Source: Acidimicrobiia bacterium (lineage in GTDB: Bacteria > Actinomycetota > Acidimicrobiia > Acidimicrobiales > Bin134). Taken from it: 64,000 nt of DNA. Below the pieces are notes generated by a model, which was not told the DNA's origin, did no database searches, and saw nothing but the letters and a program-made list of their open reading frames with translations. Below, one piece after another: positions 1 to 7,968 of the stretch (positions are counted from its first letter, which is position 1; each line of letters opens with the position of its first letter). Location of the stretch: assembly GCA_022822905.1 (NCBI GenBank), contig JAJDYE010000018.1, positions 1-64,000 on the forward strand, given 5' to 3'. Made by a program: the position numbers and the translations under genes.

Positions 1-1448
1 ACACCTTCTCCGGCCTCGCAGAAGGAAAGACCTACGATATTGCCGTCCAAGCCCGGAACCCCCAAGGCTGGTCACAAGACTCCACCTGCAATCCGAAGAT
101 GAAAACACTCCCCCCAATTCCAAACGGCCTCATCACCGGAACCGGCACATACTACTTCACAGAGGGAACCATAAAGGGAGTCCTCTACGCCGCTCAAACA
201 GCAATCAACAATTACGCTGCAAAGCCTGCAAACGAATCCAAATGGAACACATGTAAGAACAGGATAGATAGAACACGGTTGGCAGCAATAATGTTGGCAA
301 TTCCACCCAGCGAGGCGATCTCAGCGGAATCTCTGTCAGCGATACCATCTCCAATGACTCTCTCAAGGTATGACAACCTTGGCCAGTACAAACAAACCCA
401 CTCCTATACTGAAGACGGAGTCGAAAAGATGGATACGAGTAGCCTTAATTTACGGCTTTACTCCCATATGACTGAAGAAGATTACCTTAGAGCGCACTGG
501 AGTCCTGGTGTCGGGCTGTGGCAATTGGACTTCTTTGGCCCAGCTATAACCCTAAATCATGCAGAACGAGCGGATATCGCTGAAGGCGGAGTAACTGTTG
601 CAACATTTCTATTGCACAATTACTGTAGAAACAGTACTACCCAAGAGTTCCTGAAGGACGTGTTGAATGGGCGCTGGCATGCGTGTTGGCCCTTCAAATT
701 AGATGAAAATGGAAACAAAATAAAAGACCCAGAGGATGATTCCAAATATCTCCGTATTTTGGATGTCTGTTTTGACAGGTATGCTAATGACAGTGACAAG
801 ATATTTGTGAATGGGACTCTCAATGTTAAGGTGGTAGAGAGAAGGGGAGGTGTAGCACTTGATCAAGTCGACGGAGGCATATCTGAACGTCAGTGTCGCT
901 GGAGTTCCAACCTTCAACCGATGCGATGTTATTTGTATGACACCAATAACCCGCAGGGCGCTCTAATAGATCGGGAACCAGAGGGTTCAGCTGCTAGCGG
1001 ACTAACACCATACCCAAGTGCATTCATTTCCGTGACTGATCCCCACACTGGGATAAAGTATGCGGTGTGGCCTTCAAAATGGCCAAGAGTTGGTGGCATA
1101 CTCACTTGGCCAAAGGAAGTCGTATCGTCTGAAAAAACTATATACAGAGCAGTAATGCCGGACGAGTATGTTCGATGTAGTCCTGGACGTGATCCAAGTC
1201 CAGAGTCCCCAAAGCCGGAGATCGCAAATTTAGACTGCGCAGAGGAGACCTACGAGCCTTTTGGCAAGGAGACATTTAACAGCAATTTTGACAACGAGCA
1301 ATCCACTGTAGAGGGTTGGTTCGATGATGGGGTCCCATATCGAAAAGGTAAGACTGAAGAAGACAAGCATAAACTGCAAGTCCAACATTGTGGCCGTATT
1401 TTACAGTCTGATCTCACTCATGCTATTTGTTGGTGGGTGGATATATGA
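1..1448 (+). CDS. C-terminal part of a secreted protein with a fibronectin type III tail (5' end outside window)
   Basis: The frame is open from base 3 to the left edge, so the gene begins upstream and only its last ~480 codons are seen. The first ~30 codons read as the end of a fibronectin type III-like module (GLAEGKTYDIAVQARN), a fold typical of extracellular adhesion or ligand-binding proteins. The next ~450 residues match no family I recognise. They contain many aromatic residues and scattered cysteines, consistent with an exported protein. There is no C-terminal membrane anchor. Base composition is clearly more AT-rich than the housekeeping genes downstream, which suggests transfer. It lies 21 bp before a lipoprotein gene of similar composition, so the two may be co-transcribed. 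The first internal ATG is at 99 but is unlikely to be the true start. Confidence 0.6.
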   Translation, partial: TFSGLAEGKTYDIAVQARNPQGWSQDSTCNPKMKTLPPIPNGLITGTGTYYFTEGTIKGVLYAAQTAINNYAAKPANESKWNTCKNRIDRTRLAAIMLAIPPSEAISAESLSAIPSPMTLSRYDNLGQYKQTHSYTEDGVEKMDTSSLNLRLYSHMTEEDYLRAHWSPGVGLWQLDFFGPAITLNHAERADIAEGGVTVATFLLHNYCRNSTTQEFLKDVLNGRWHACWPFKLDENGNKIKDPEDDSKYLRILDVCFDRYANDSDKIFVNGTLNVKVVERRGGVALDQVDGGISERQCRWSSNLQPMRCYLYDTNNPQGALIDREPEGSAASGLTPYPSAFISVTDPHTGIKYAVWPSKWPRVGGILTWPKEVVSSEKTIYRAVMPDEYVRCSPGRDPSPESPKPEIANLDCAEETYEPFGKETFNSNFDNEQSTVEGWFDDGVPYRKGKTEEDKHKLQVQHCGRILQSDLTHAICWWVDI

Positions 1449-1469
1449 CCATCTGCATATTCCGTAGGT

Positions 1470-3848
1470 ATGGTGATGAATATGAGGACTAGGGTTCTTG
1501 ATGGCAGACTTTCTTCTGGCTGGACAGCAATTCTGGCTTTGGCAGTATTACTGTCAGCAGGATGCGCAGAGAGTGAATCACTTGAAATTGTTGGTAGGGA
1601 GGTAATCGAAGAGTCCACAGAAGAAATGCCACTCGAAATCATAGCAGATGCCAATATCTCTAATGGTTTTCATACCTCTACCACGCATATAATACTCCCA
1701 CATGAAAAAAGTGTAAGTGGAGCAGAAGAGAATACTGATATTTTCGGAGACTCGAAAACGAATGTTGCCCACTCCGAATCAGAGAACCTTGTATTGCAAA
1801 GACACCAAGACAATGGAAATGGAATCGTTATATCGGAAGAACCACTGGCTCTTACTCACCATAATATGGAAACGCCATTAAAGCTTCTTATTGATTCGGT
1901 TAATATAAATGACTGCGTCATGCGTGGTCTAATTTATAATAGTTCGGACGAATGGTATGCCAAGAATGTAACCATAATCATTTCAGCAATCGATAGCGAT
2001 AAGAACGTTAGTTGGTACTGGCCACTTACAATTGAACCCGGTGAAAAGGCTCCGTTTGAAGTTGGGATTGATTGGTTTCCGCATTCCGTTAAGTCCGACC
2101 TACCACATCCAGCATTGAACGAATGGAATCTGCTCGGAAATACAAATGTCGACATATCTGCAGATATGTCGTTGGAAGCAGATGTCAAGAGAGCATTTTC
2201 GTTTAACCAAGATTACACTGAATATGAGCCCATTTTTCAGAGTTTCCATAGGTTTCCTATCTTCGATGAAAGAGCCCTAGAATTGGAGGACTATAAACTA
2301 TGGAGACGATATGGGCGGGATTATTCCCCGATCGCAACGCATGATGTTGAGTTAATATTTCCTGAAGGACTTGTGAAGGGCAAAGAAGTGGAGCCCATGG
2401 TGTCCGAGTTTCAATTATACAAATATGCCGACATCTATTATATACCACACACCTTGTATCCTAACTTGTATGATGAAGAGACGCATTCTTTAATAGATGA
2501 TGTAAGGGTGTATCAAACATATATGCTTGGTTCGGAAGTAGCGGATGTTTGGGAGTTGATTCCGCACACAGTATCAGAGGTGCTAGACTCTAACGGTTTA
2601 GTCATCGAACACGCATTTATGCCAAGAAGACAGTTCGAAGTGTACGGTATGTCAGAATCTGATCAAGTATTTGTCCAATTTTGGACACCTATTATTGATC
2701 CTAGTCAATTTCCTAATCGAAATGTAAGTGGGGAAGCTGCGACACATAAGGGCGGTGTAGAACTTGCTAGTTGGTCGGATATATGGATGGGGGGTGTTAG
2801 TCATACTGAAGTGTCAGAAGGTGTCGACATTTTGGCAAGAAGAGATTCTTCGAAGAGCAGCTCATGTTATGCGCCTGGTGGTTTGAGAAAAAGTGACTTT
2901 ATTGTGGTGGGTCAACAACAACATGTAGTCGATTATACCCTGGGTTATGCTGGGATTTTTGATGAATTTCATACTGAGGCGGATAGCCTTGGGGGCGTTA
3001 CTGTTGACACCTCATCAGTGACGATAGACGGGAACACCGTTCGCGGCCTCATTCACAATCAATCTGAGAATGAATTCGGCCGCAATGTTGAGATCATTAT
3101 TGTAGAAGAAGATTCAGATGAGTTCCTAGGGGAATGGTACTGGCCCTTGTCGATTCAACCAGGTGAAAGGGCACCATTTGAAATTGAATTGGAAACATCT
3201 GGCGTAGAACTTAAAAAATTGAGAATTGAAGCTAATGCATCTTTGTCGATGGATGTGGATATCACTAGAGCTTTCAAAGTCATGAACTATACTAGTGGAA
3301 CGGTGTACGCTGCTAATCTAGCCCACGCGTTCGCTAGTGACAGATATTTCTCGGACTTTTACCCCGGTCGATACTTGAATCTGGATCTAGTGTCGAATTT
3401 ACCAAATAGAAGATACGAGAAGAGCGAATTTCTTGCAACCTATAAGGATATAATAAGTATTGAAGACTATGACGATATTGATTTGCTTCATTACAGAGAT
3501 CTCTATGCTCGTCTAGAAGCTTCCGACTCTCATCCCTTACTCTCTGATGTTATTACTACTCAGCATATTGAATCACTGCGTGCCTTTGGTGCTATCCTTG
3601 ATGATGAAATGAGGGTTGTCGATGTTATGGAGCTGTCGCCATTTACATCTGTATATGGGCATATCAATATTGATAGGAGTTATTTGGAAGTCAATAGGAT
3701 CCCAGCTCCAAATCGTTGGTCTCCAAACGCGGTGCGCTTGTTGTTGACTGTTCCGTTTGCCAACTTAGAAGAATTGGCGAGGGGATATTATTTTCAAGTG
3801 TGGATCGGCGGCACCATGAAATCAGATGTTGTTCCACTGATTCCGTGA
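1470..3848 (+). CDS. Putative lipoprotein with two repeated FxLYD-like modules
   Basis: A 792-residue protein with an N-terminal signal peptide ending in a lipobox (LLSAGC), so it is probably anchored outside the membrane. Two related modules, near residues 136-200 and 508-577, share the pattern MRGLIYNSS / VRGLIHNQS followed by WYWPLTIEPGEKAPFE / WYWPLSIQPGERAPFE. This resembles FxLYD-type beta-sandwich domains. The regions after each module also look related (ADVWELIPHT versus VDVMELSPFT), so the whole protein may be a tandem duplication. No catalytic motif is visible. The start could be ATG 1470, 1476 or 1482. The gene is AT-rich like its upstream neighbour. Its stop overlaps the GTG start of ksgA by 4 bp. 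Function unknown. Confidence 0.6.
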   Translation: MVMNMRTRVLDGRLSSGWTAILALAVLLSAGCAESESLEIVGREVIEESTEEMPLEIIADANISNGFHTSTTHIILPHEKSVSGAEENTDIFGDSKTNVAHSESENLVLQRHQDNGNGIVISEEPLALTHHNMETPLKLLIDSVNINDCVMRGLIYNSSDEWYAKNVTIIISAIDSDKNVSWYWPLTIEPGEKAPFEVGIDWFPHSVKSDLPHPALNEWNLLGNTNVDISADMSLEADVKRAFSFNQDYTEYEPIFQSFHRFPIFDERALELEDYKLWRRYGRDYSPIATHDVELIFPEGLVKGKEVEPMVSEFQLYKYADIYYIPHTLYPNLYDEETHSLIDDVRVYQTYMLGSEVADVWELIPHTVSEVLDSNGLVIEHAFMPRRQFEVYGMSESDQVFVQFWTPIIDPSQFPNRNVSGEAATHKGGVELASWSDIWMGGVSHTEVSEGVDILARRDSSKSSSCYAPGGLRKSDFIVVGQQQHVVDYTLGYAGIFDEFHTEADSLGGVTVDTSSVTIDGNTVRGLIHNQSENEFGRNVEIIIVEEDSDEFLGEWYWPLSIQPGERAPFEIELETSGVELKKLRIEANASLSMDVDITRAFKVMNYTSGTVYAANLAHAFASDRYFSDFYPGRYLNLDLVSNLPNRRYEKSEFLATYKDIISIEDYDDIDLLHYRDLYARLEASDSHPLLSDVITTQHIESLRAFGAILDDEMRVVDVMELSPFTSVYGHINIDRSYLEVNRIPAPNRWSPNAVRLLLTVPFANLEELARGYYFQVWIGGTMKSDVVPLIP

Positions 3849-4663
3849 CCCTCACCCGCAGCCAGGTGCGGGATCTGCTCGACCGCCACGGTCTGGCACC
3901 GAGCCGGGCAATGGGCCAAAACTTCGTGGTCGATCCCAACACCATCGCCGCCATGGTCCGAGCCGCTGAGTTGTCTCCCGAGGATTCGGTGGTGGAGATC
4001 GGCCCCGGTTTGGGGTCGCTAACTCGGGCGCTGGCCGCCGAAGTGAATCAGGTGCTGGCTGTTGAGGCCGACCGCCACATGCTGGCGCCGTTGGCCGAGG
4101 TGGCCGACGCCCCCAACGTGGAGATAGTCCACGCCGACGCCACCACTCCGGAATGGCGAGCCAAGCTCGGAGCCGCCGACCAGCGGTGGGCCCTGGTGGC
4201 CAACCTGCCCTACAACATTGCTGTTCCCCTGCTATTGGACCTGCTCGACAACGAGCCCCGTATTGGCACCTTTACCTTCATGGTGCAGCGGGAAGTGGCC
4301 GAGCGGCTGGTGGCCCCGGTGGGCACCAAGGCCTACGGCATTCCCACCCTCAAGGTGGCCTACTGGTGCGAGGCTCGCATCGTCCGCTCGGTGCCCGCCA
4401 CGGTGTTCTACCCCCGGCCCCGGGTGTCGTCGGCGGTGGTCCGGCTGATGCGGTTGCCGGCGCCGGCTGTCGACGCCGACCCCGACCGGCTGTTCTTCCT
4501 CATCCGCACCGCCTTCGCCCAGCGCCGCAAAATGCTGCGCCGCTCTCTGGCTGCCCACGTCACCACCGACCAATTCGCCCAGGCGGCCATCTCCTCCACC
4601 GCCCGCCCCGAGCAGCTCACCCTCGCCGACTGGGCCCGCCTCACCGACGCGTCGGTCTCCTAA
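3845..4663 (+). CDS. rsmA: 16S rRNA (adenine1518-N6/adenine1519-N6)-dimethyltransferase RsmA/KsgA
   Basis: KsgA/RsmA dimethylates two adjacent adenines in the 3' terminal hairpin of 16S rRNA, a late step of small-subunit assembly. The 272-residue product has the family opening (SRAMGQNFVVDPNTI), the SAM-binding loop EIGPGLGSLT and the catalytic NLPYNIAVPLL motif (NLPY class), followed by the RNA-binding C-terminal part with FAQRRKMLRRSL. I place the start at GTG 3845, which overlaps the preceding stop (GTGA). The open frame extends further upstream but runs antiparallel to family expectation and inside the lipoprotein gene. The switch from AT-rich to GC-rich sequence happens exactly at this start. 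Confidence 0.95.
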   Translation: MTLTRSQVRDLLDRHGLAPSRAMGQNFVVDPNTIAAMVRAAELSPEDSVVEIGPGLGSLTRALAAEVNQVLAVEADRHMLAPLAEVADAPNVEIVHADATTPEWRAKLGAADQRWALVANLPYNIAVPLLLDLLDNEPRIGTFTFMVQREVAERLVAPVGTKAYGIPTLKVAYWCEARIVRSVPATVFYPRPRVSSAVVRLMRLPAPAVDADPDRLFFLIRTAFAQRRKMLRRSLAAHVTTDQFAQAAISSTARPEQLTLADWARLTDASVS

Positions 4664-4724
4664 ACTGGCAACCGGAATCGAGCAGGGTAGAGTTCCGAAC
4701 AGTATCGGTCGAGGAGGAATGCCC

Positions 4725-4928
4725 ATGGCTCTTGCGTATTGGCAGCGATGGCTTCCGTTGACCCGCAGACAACGCAAAGAAACGAAACCCGAGATGCTGA
4801 CGCTCGAAGACCTCAAAGCCAGCATCGGCAAAGGCCCCGCCGCTGATCTATCTGACTGCACGTTCCACGCCAGTACCGAGGATTTCATCGCCGCAATGAA
4901 GGCGCAGCGAGACGAGGCTGCTGACTAA
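4725..4928 (+). CDS. Small antitoxin-like protein of a candidate toxin-antitoxin pair
   Basis: A 67-residue acidic-tailed protein immediately upstream of a RelE/ParE-like gene. A GAGGAGGA ribosome site at 4711-4718 gives good spacing to ATG 4725 but abuts ATG 4719, so I choose 4725. The C-terminal half (LTLEDLKASIGKGP, then DCTFHASTEDFIAAMKAQ) looks like a helical, toxin-neutralising segment, as in many short antitoxins. No clear DNA-binding domain is visible in the basic N-terminal part (RRQRKE). The gene is 23 bp before its partner. Assignment as antitoxin rests mainly on gene order and size. Confidence 0.45.
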   Translation: MALAYWQRWLPLTRRQRKETKPEMLTLEDLKASIGKGPAADLSDCTFHASTEDFIAAMKAQRDEAAD

Positions 4929-4951
4929 CAGCGATTTCTGAATCGCCGTCG

Positions 4952-5254
4952 ATGCCAACACACGCTCAGAAGCCCGCGTTCATGCGCGAATTGAAAGGCT
5001 TGCATTCCGCACAAGCCGCCCTCTTTGAGCGCCGATTACAGGAGTTCGTCGCCGACTTGCTCGACATGGAACAAGGTCGCAGCACTTGGTTCCGCAGGAC
5101 ACTGCGCGTGAAGAAAGTGCAGGGGCTCTCGGACGGGTACGAGATGTCTTGGGCTTCCAACGGCCGGGCGACCTTCGCTATGGGCGATCCCATCGTTGAG
5201 GGCAAACTCCACATTGTCTGGTTGCGGATCGGCGGTCACGACATTCTGCCGTAG
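4952..5254 (+). CDS. RelE/ParE-like toxin candidate
   Basis: A 100-residue basic protein with the layout of a compact RelE/ParE-fold toxin: two N-terminal helices (ELKGLHSAQAALFERRLQEF) and then a beta-rich C-terminal half (LRVKKVQGLSDGYEMSW, HIVWLRIGGHDILP). The ending W-R-I-G-x-H-D-I resembles the terminal strand of RelE-type mRNA interferases, where basic and histidine residues cluster. It follows the small antitoxin-like gene by 23 bp. No convincing Shine-Dalgarno is seen before ATG 4952; ATG 4982 is an alternative. The target (ribosome-bound mRNA or gyrase) cannot be told from sequence. Confidence 0.5.
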   Translation: MPTHAQKPAFMRELKGLHSAQAALFERRLQEFVADLLDMEQGRSTWFRRTLRVKKVQGLSDGYEMSWASNGRATFAMGDPIVEGKLHIVWLRIGGHDILP

Positions 5255-5264
5255 CCTCGTGGTG

Positions 5265-5975
5265 ATGGTTGCTCTTGTTGCTCCGGCCAAGCTCACGCTG
5301 TCGCTGCGGATCACCGGGGTGCGGGCCGATGGGTACCACTTGATCGATGCGGAGATGGTGTCGCTTGATCTGGTCGACACGCTGGTCATTGAAGCTGGCC
5401 ACGAGGTGGTCATCGACGGCGGGGGCCAGATCAACCCCGATGACAATCTCATCACCCGGGCGCTGGCCTTTGCGGGGCGTACTGCCCGGGTAACGGTGAA
5501 CAAGCGGATTCCAACGGGGGCAGGGCTGGGAGGCGGATCGGCCGACGCCGCCGCCATCCTCCGCTGGGCCGGCTACACCGATGTTCAAGGGGCAGCCCAG
5601 CTGGGCGCAGACGTCCCCTTTTGCCTGGTCGGCGGACGGGCTCGTGTGCAGGGCATCGGCGAACTCGTACAGCCGCTGGAGCACATTCCCCGAACGCTCA
5701 CCCTGCTCATCCCCCCGTTCGGCTGCTCCACTCCGGCGGTGTACCGCCGCTGGGACGAGATGGGAGGCCCGGAGGGTTCAAACGGCAACGACCTGGAGCC
5801 CGCCGCTCTGGAAGTAGAGCCCCGCCTCGACCAGTACCGCCGAACGCTAGAGCAGGCCACCGGTCAGACGGCGCGGCTGGCCGGTAGCGGTTCTACGTGG
5901 TTTGTGGAGGGCGGCTACCCCGGCGAAGGTCGCATCGTGGTCCACGCTGTGTCCGCCTCAAAGATTCATCCCTAG
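5265..5975 (+). CDS. ispE: 4-diphosphocytidyl-2-C-methyl-D-erythritol kinase
   Basis: IspE phosphorylates CDP-methylerythritol with ATP in the MEP isoprenoid pathway. The 236-residue product has the GHMP-kinase substrate motif APAKLTLSLRI near the N-terminus, the ATP loop PTGAGLGGGSADAAA, and a C-terminal glycine-rich LAGSGSTWF motif. It is shorter than usual (commonly about 280-310 residues); the shortening lies in the middle and C-terminal regions. I choose ATG 5265; GTG codons just upstream at 5259/5262 are alternatives. The location after ksgA is the typical actinobacterial order, here interrupted by a small toxin-antitoxin-like pair. Confidence 0.9.
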   Translation: MVALVAPAKLTLSLRITGVRADGYHLIDAEMVSLDLVDTLVIEAGHEVVIDGGGQINPDDNLITRALAFAGRTARVTVNKRIPTGAGLGGGSADAAAILRWAGYTDVQGAAQLGADVPFCLVGGRARVQGIGELVQPLEHIPRTLTLLIPPFGCSTPAVYRRWDEMGGPEGSNGNDLEPAALEVEPRLDQYRRTLEQATGQTARLAGSGSTWFVEGGYPGEGRIVVHAVSASKIHP

Positions 5976-6035
5976 GAATAGCCCATTCAGCGATATACGG
6001 TGCCATCATGCTAAGTCTAATGGTATCCTTCATCC

Positions 6036-6281
6036 ATGAATGGGACACATACTGTTGTAGTGGGAGATAGAGGCAGGATCGTCGTACCAGCAGAGGTGCG
6101 CAAGAGCGCGGGACTCTCGGAGGGAACGCCCCTGGTGTTGCTGACCACTCCTGAAGGGATGGTGCTGTTGACCCGCGAGCAGCTTCTGTCTCGGGTACGC
6201 AACGAGTTCGAAGGTCTGGACTTGGTAACCGATCTGCTTGCCGACCGGCGGCGGACCGCAGAGCAAGAGGATGCCGCGTGA
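6036..6281 (+). CDS. vapB: AbrB-type (VapB-like) antitoxin
   Basis: An 81-residue swapped-hairpin AbrB/SpoVT-type protein: VVVGDRGRIVVPAEVRKSAG is the DNA-binding beta hairpin, and the acidic/helical C-terminus (LADRRRTAEQEDAA) would bind the toxin. It probably represses its own promoter and neutralises the PIN-domain toxin encoded by the overlapping next gene (GTGA, 4 bp). No Shine-Dalgarno precedes ATG 6036. A TGGTATCCT extended -10-like element at about 6021-6029 suggests a very short or leaderless transcript. An 8-bp dyad (CCCATTCA 5982-5989 / TGAATGGG 6037-6044) flanks this promoter. Confidence 0.85.
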   Translation: MNGTHTVVVGDRGRIVVPAEVRKSAGLSEGTPLVLLTTPEGMVLLTREQLLSRVRNEFEGLDLVTDLLADRRRTAEQEDAA

Positions 6282-6646
6282 GCGTCGTGTTGGATGCCTC
6301 AGCCATCCTGGCGTTTCTCCAAGGCGAGGAAGGGGCTGATTCGGTAGAGGCGGCGCTCATCGGGCGCCCTCAGTGCGGGGCGGCCAACTGGTCTGAAGTC
6401 GCCCAAAAGGTGCTGGCCGCTGGTCGCGACTGGGAGGTCGTCAGAGCCCTGCTCGTGAGCTACGGCATCAAAATCGAACCAGTGACCAGCGGCGACGCCG
6501 AATGGGCTGCCCGCCGATGGACACGGGGCGAGGGCTTGTCGCTTGCCGATCGGCTATGCCTGGCGCTTGCGGAGCGTGAAGACACCGAGGTGCTAACCGC
6601 TGACCTGGCCTGGGGATCGGCGGGTCGGGTGAGACAGATTCGGTGA
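6278..6646 (+). CDS. vapC: PIN-domain ribonuclease toxin (VapC-like)
   Basis: A 122-residue PIN-domain protein. Acidic residues expected to hold the catalytic metal are visible in VVLDASAILAFLQGEEG (first Asp and Glu), in GLSLADRLCLALAE (central Asp), and in VLTADLAW (last Asp). VapC toxins cleave specific tRNA or rRNA sites when the antitoxin is degraded. The GTG start overlaps the antitoxin stop, implying translational coupling. The stop codon lies directly against the stop of the convergent bS22 gene with no spacer. Confidence 0.85.
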   Translation: MSVVLDASAILAFLQGEEGADSVEAALIGRPQCGAANWSEVAQKVLAAGRDWEVVRALLVSYGIKIEPVTSGDAEWAARRWTRGEGLSLADRLCLALAEREDTEVLTADLAWGSAGRVRQIR

Positions 6647-6748
6647 CTACTTGCCCCGGGCCCGCCGCTGGAAGCGAGTGCGCTTCAGCATCTTCTTGTG
6701 CTTCTTCTTGCGCATCCGCTTGCGGCGCTTTTTGATCAACGATCCCAT
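6647..6748 (-). CDS. Small ribosomal protein bS22 (AURKAIP1/COX24-domain, 33 aa)
   Basis: A 33-codon gene encoding an extremely basic peptide (MGSLIKKRRKRMRKKKHKK, then MLKRTRFQRRARGK). The pattern M-G-S-x-I-K-K-R-R-K-R-M-x-K-K-K-H-K/R-K is the actinobacterial AURKAIP1/COX24-domain small-subunit protein (bS22 of mycobacterial ribosomes), an RNA-binding peptide of the 30S decoding region. The protein ends on the reverse strand at 6647, immediately next to the vapC stop. The length is normal for the family, so this is a complete gene. Confidence 0.9.
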   Translation of the reverse strand: MGSLIKKRRKRMRKKKHKKMLKRTRFQRRARGK

Positions 6749-6860
6749 GGTGCGCCCACGCTAGTCCGGCCAGCATCACCAGCAATAACCCGAGCGTTCA
6801 TCCGGCGGCAATGAAGTAGCCTGCAAATGGTGCCTGATGACTGCCCAGCAAAGGGCTCTT

Positions 6861-6936
6861 TGGCGAGTAGTTCAAGTGGCAGAACGCCTGGCTTTGGACC
6901 AGGAGGTTGCAGGTTCGAGTCCTGCCTCGCCAGCCA
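6861..6936 (+). tRNA. tRNA-Gln (anticodon TTG)
   Basis: Cloverleaf visible: acceptor TGGCGAG pairs with CTCGCCA, the anticodon arm CCTGG-CTTTGGA-CCAGG gives anticodon TTG, and the T arm is GCAGG-TTCGAGT-CCTGC. Discriminator G at 6933, and the 3' CCA (6934-6936) is encoded. It reads CAA glutamine codons. Confidence 0.97.
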
Positions 6937-6976
6937 CACGAGTAATCGCGCTAGAAATACACCCGTGAAGGTGCAG

Positions 6977-6992
6977 AGCGGGTTGGCCCGCT
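6977..6992 (+). promoter_or_regulatory. Short perfect hairpin between tRNA-Gln and glmU-like gene
   Basis: AGCGGG-TTGG-CCCGCT, a 6-bp perfect stem with a 4-base loop, ends 6 bases before the ATG at 6999, where a ribosome site would be expected. It has no T-run. It could help end or process the tRNA transcript, or fold over the start of the following gene. The role is not determinable from sequence. Confidence 0.35.
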
Positions 6993-6998
6993 GAACCC

Positions 6999-7964
6999 AT
7001 GGCGACTGATTTTCTGCCCCTGTCCGCGGTGGTGTTGGCCGCGGGCCGGGGCGCTCGCATGAGGTCGGGGCGGCCCAAGCCCCTCCATGATGTCTGCGGT
7101 CGGGCCATGCTGCTGCACGTGATCGACGCAGTGGCGGCGGTCAATCCCCGTCAAATCACTGTTGTGGTGGGGTTTGGCGCGGAAGAAGTGGCCAAGCACG
7201 TCACCGAAGAGGCCTTCGATCTGCGCATCGACTTTGTCGAGCAACCGGTGCAGAGGGGCACGGCTGATGCCGCCGCCTTGGGCCTGTCGGCTCTGGACAG
7301 CGATGTCGATGATGAGGATGTGTTGGTGGTATCGGCCGACATGCCGCTCATCCAGGGCCAGACACTGCGGGGCTTGGCTGCCCAGCATCGGCTCTCCGGT
7401 ACGGCGGCCACCGTGGCTACTGCGGCCGAGGAGAACGCTGAGGTCTTCTGCTTCCGCCGCGGCCTGCTGTCTCCGGCCCTGCGCCGGCTGGCGGCCAGCG
7501 ACTCGGGCCGCGAATACAGCCTTGCTGATGCGGTCGCCGTGCTCACCTCTGCCGGACATGACGCAGGGTCGTTCGCCATCGACGAGGCTGAGGCGCAGGG
7601 GGTGGACGATCGGGAGCAACTCGCTTTCGCCGAGGCGGAGATGCGCCAGCGCATCAATCGCAACTGGATGGTGGCCGGGGTGCGCATCATGGCGCTCCAC
7701 AGTGCCTACATCGACGTCAGCGTGAAACTGGCCCCCGATGTGGTCATTCACCCCGGTGTCGTGCTCAGAGGCCAGACCGTGATCGGCGAGGGTGCGGTGA
7801 TAGGCCCCCACACCCATTTGGTGGATTGCGTGGTGGGTCCACGAGCGGTGCTGGAGGCGGTGTCGGCTACCGATGCCGAAATCGGTGCCGATGCCCATGT
7901 GGGGGCCTACATCACACTGGAGCCCGGCGCCCAGATCCCGCCTGCTTCGACGCAAGGAGACTGA
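6999..7964 (+). CDS. glmU: UDP-GlcNAc pyrophosphorylase, GlmU-like, with shortened acetyltransferase domain
   Basis: The N-terminal ~225 residues are a nucleotidyltransferase of the GlmU type, with the signature VVLAAGRGARMRSGRPKPLH, VEQPVQRGTADAA and SADMPLI, which joins GlcNAc-1-phosphate to UTP for peptidoglycan precursor synthesis. The C-terminal part is only ~95 residues of left-handed beta-helix repeats (VVIHPGVVLRGQTVIGEGAV, then IGADAHVGAYITLEPGA) and stops at residue 321. Full GlmU is about 450-490 residues, and its acetyl-CoA site lies in the missing part. The gene sits directly before prs, as glmU does in actinobacteria. Either acetylation of glucosamine-1-phosphate is done by another protein, or this is a pyrophosphorylase-only form. 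Confidence 0.8.
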   Translation: MATDFLPLSAVVLAAGRGARMRSGRPKPLHDVCGRAMLLHVIDAVAAVNPRQITVVVGFGAEEVAKHVTEEAFDLRIDFVEQPVQRGTADAAALGLSALDSDVDDEDVLVVSADMPLIQGQTLRGLAAQHRLSGTAATVATAAEENAEVFCFRRGLLSPALRRLAASDSGREYSLADAVAVLTSAGHDAGSFAIDEAEAQGVDDREQLAFAEAEMRQRINRNWMVAGVRIMALHSAYIDVSVKLAPDVVIHPGVVLRGQTVIGEGAVIGPHTHLVDCVVGPRAVLEAVSATDAEIGADAHVGAYITLEPGAQIPPASTQGD

Positions 7965-7968
7965 AACG

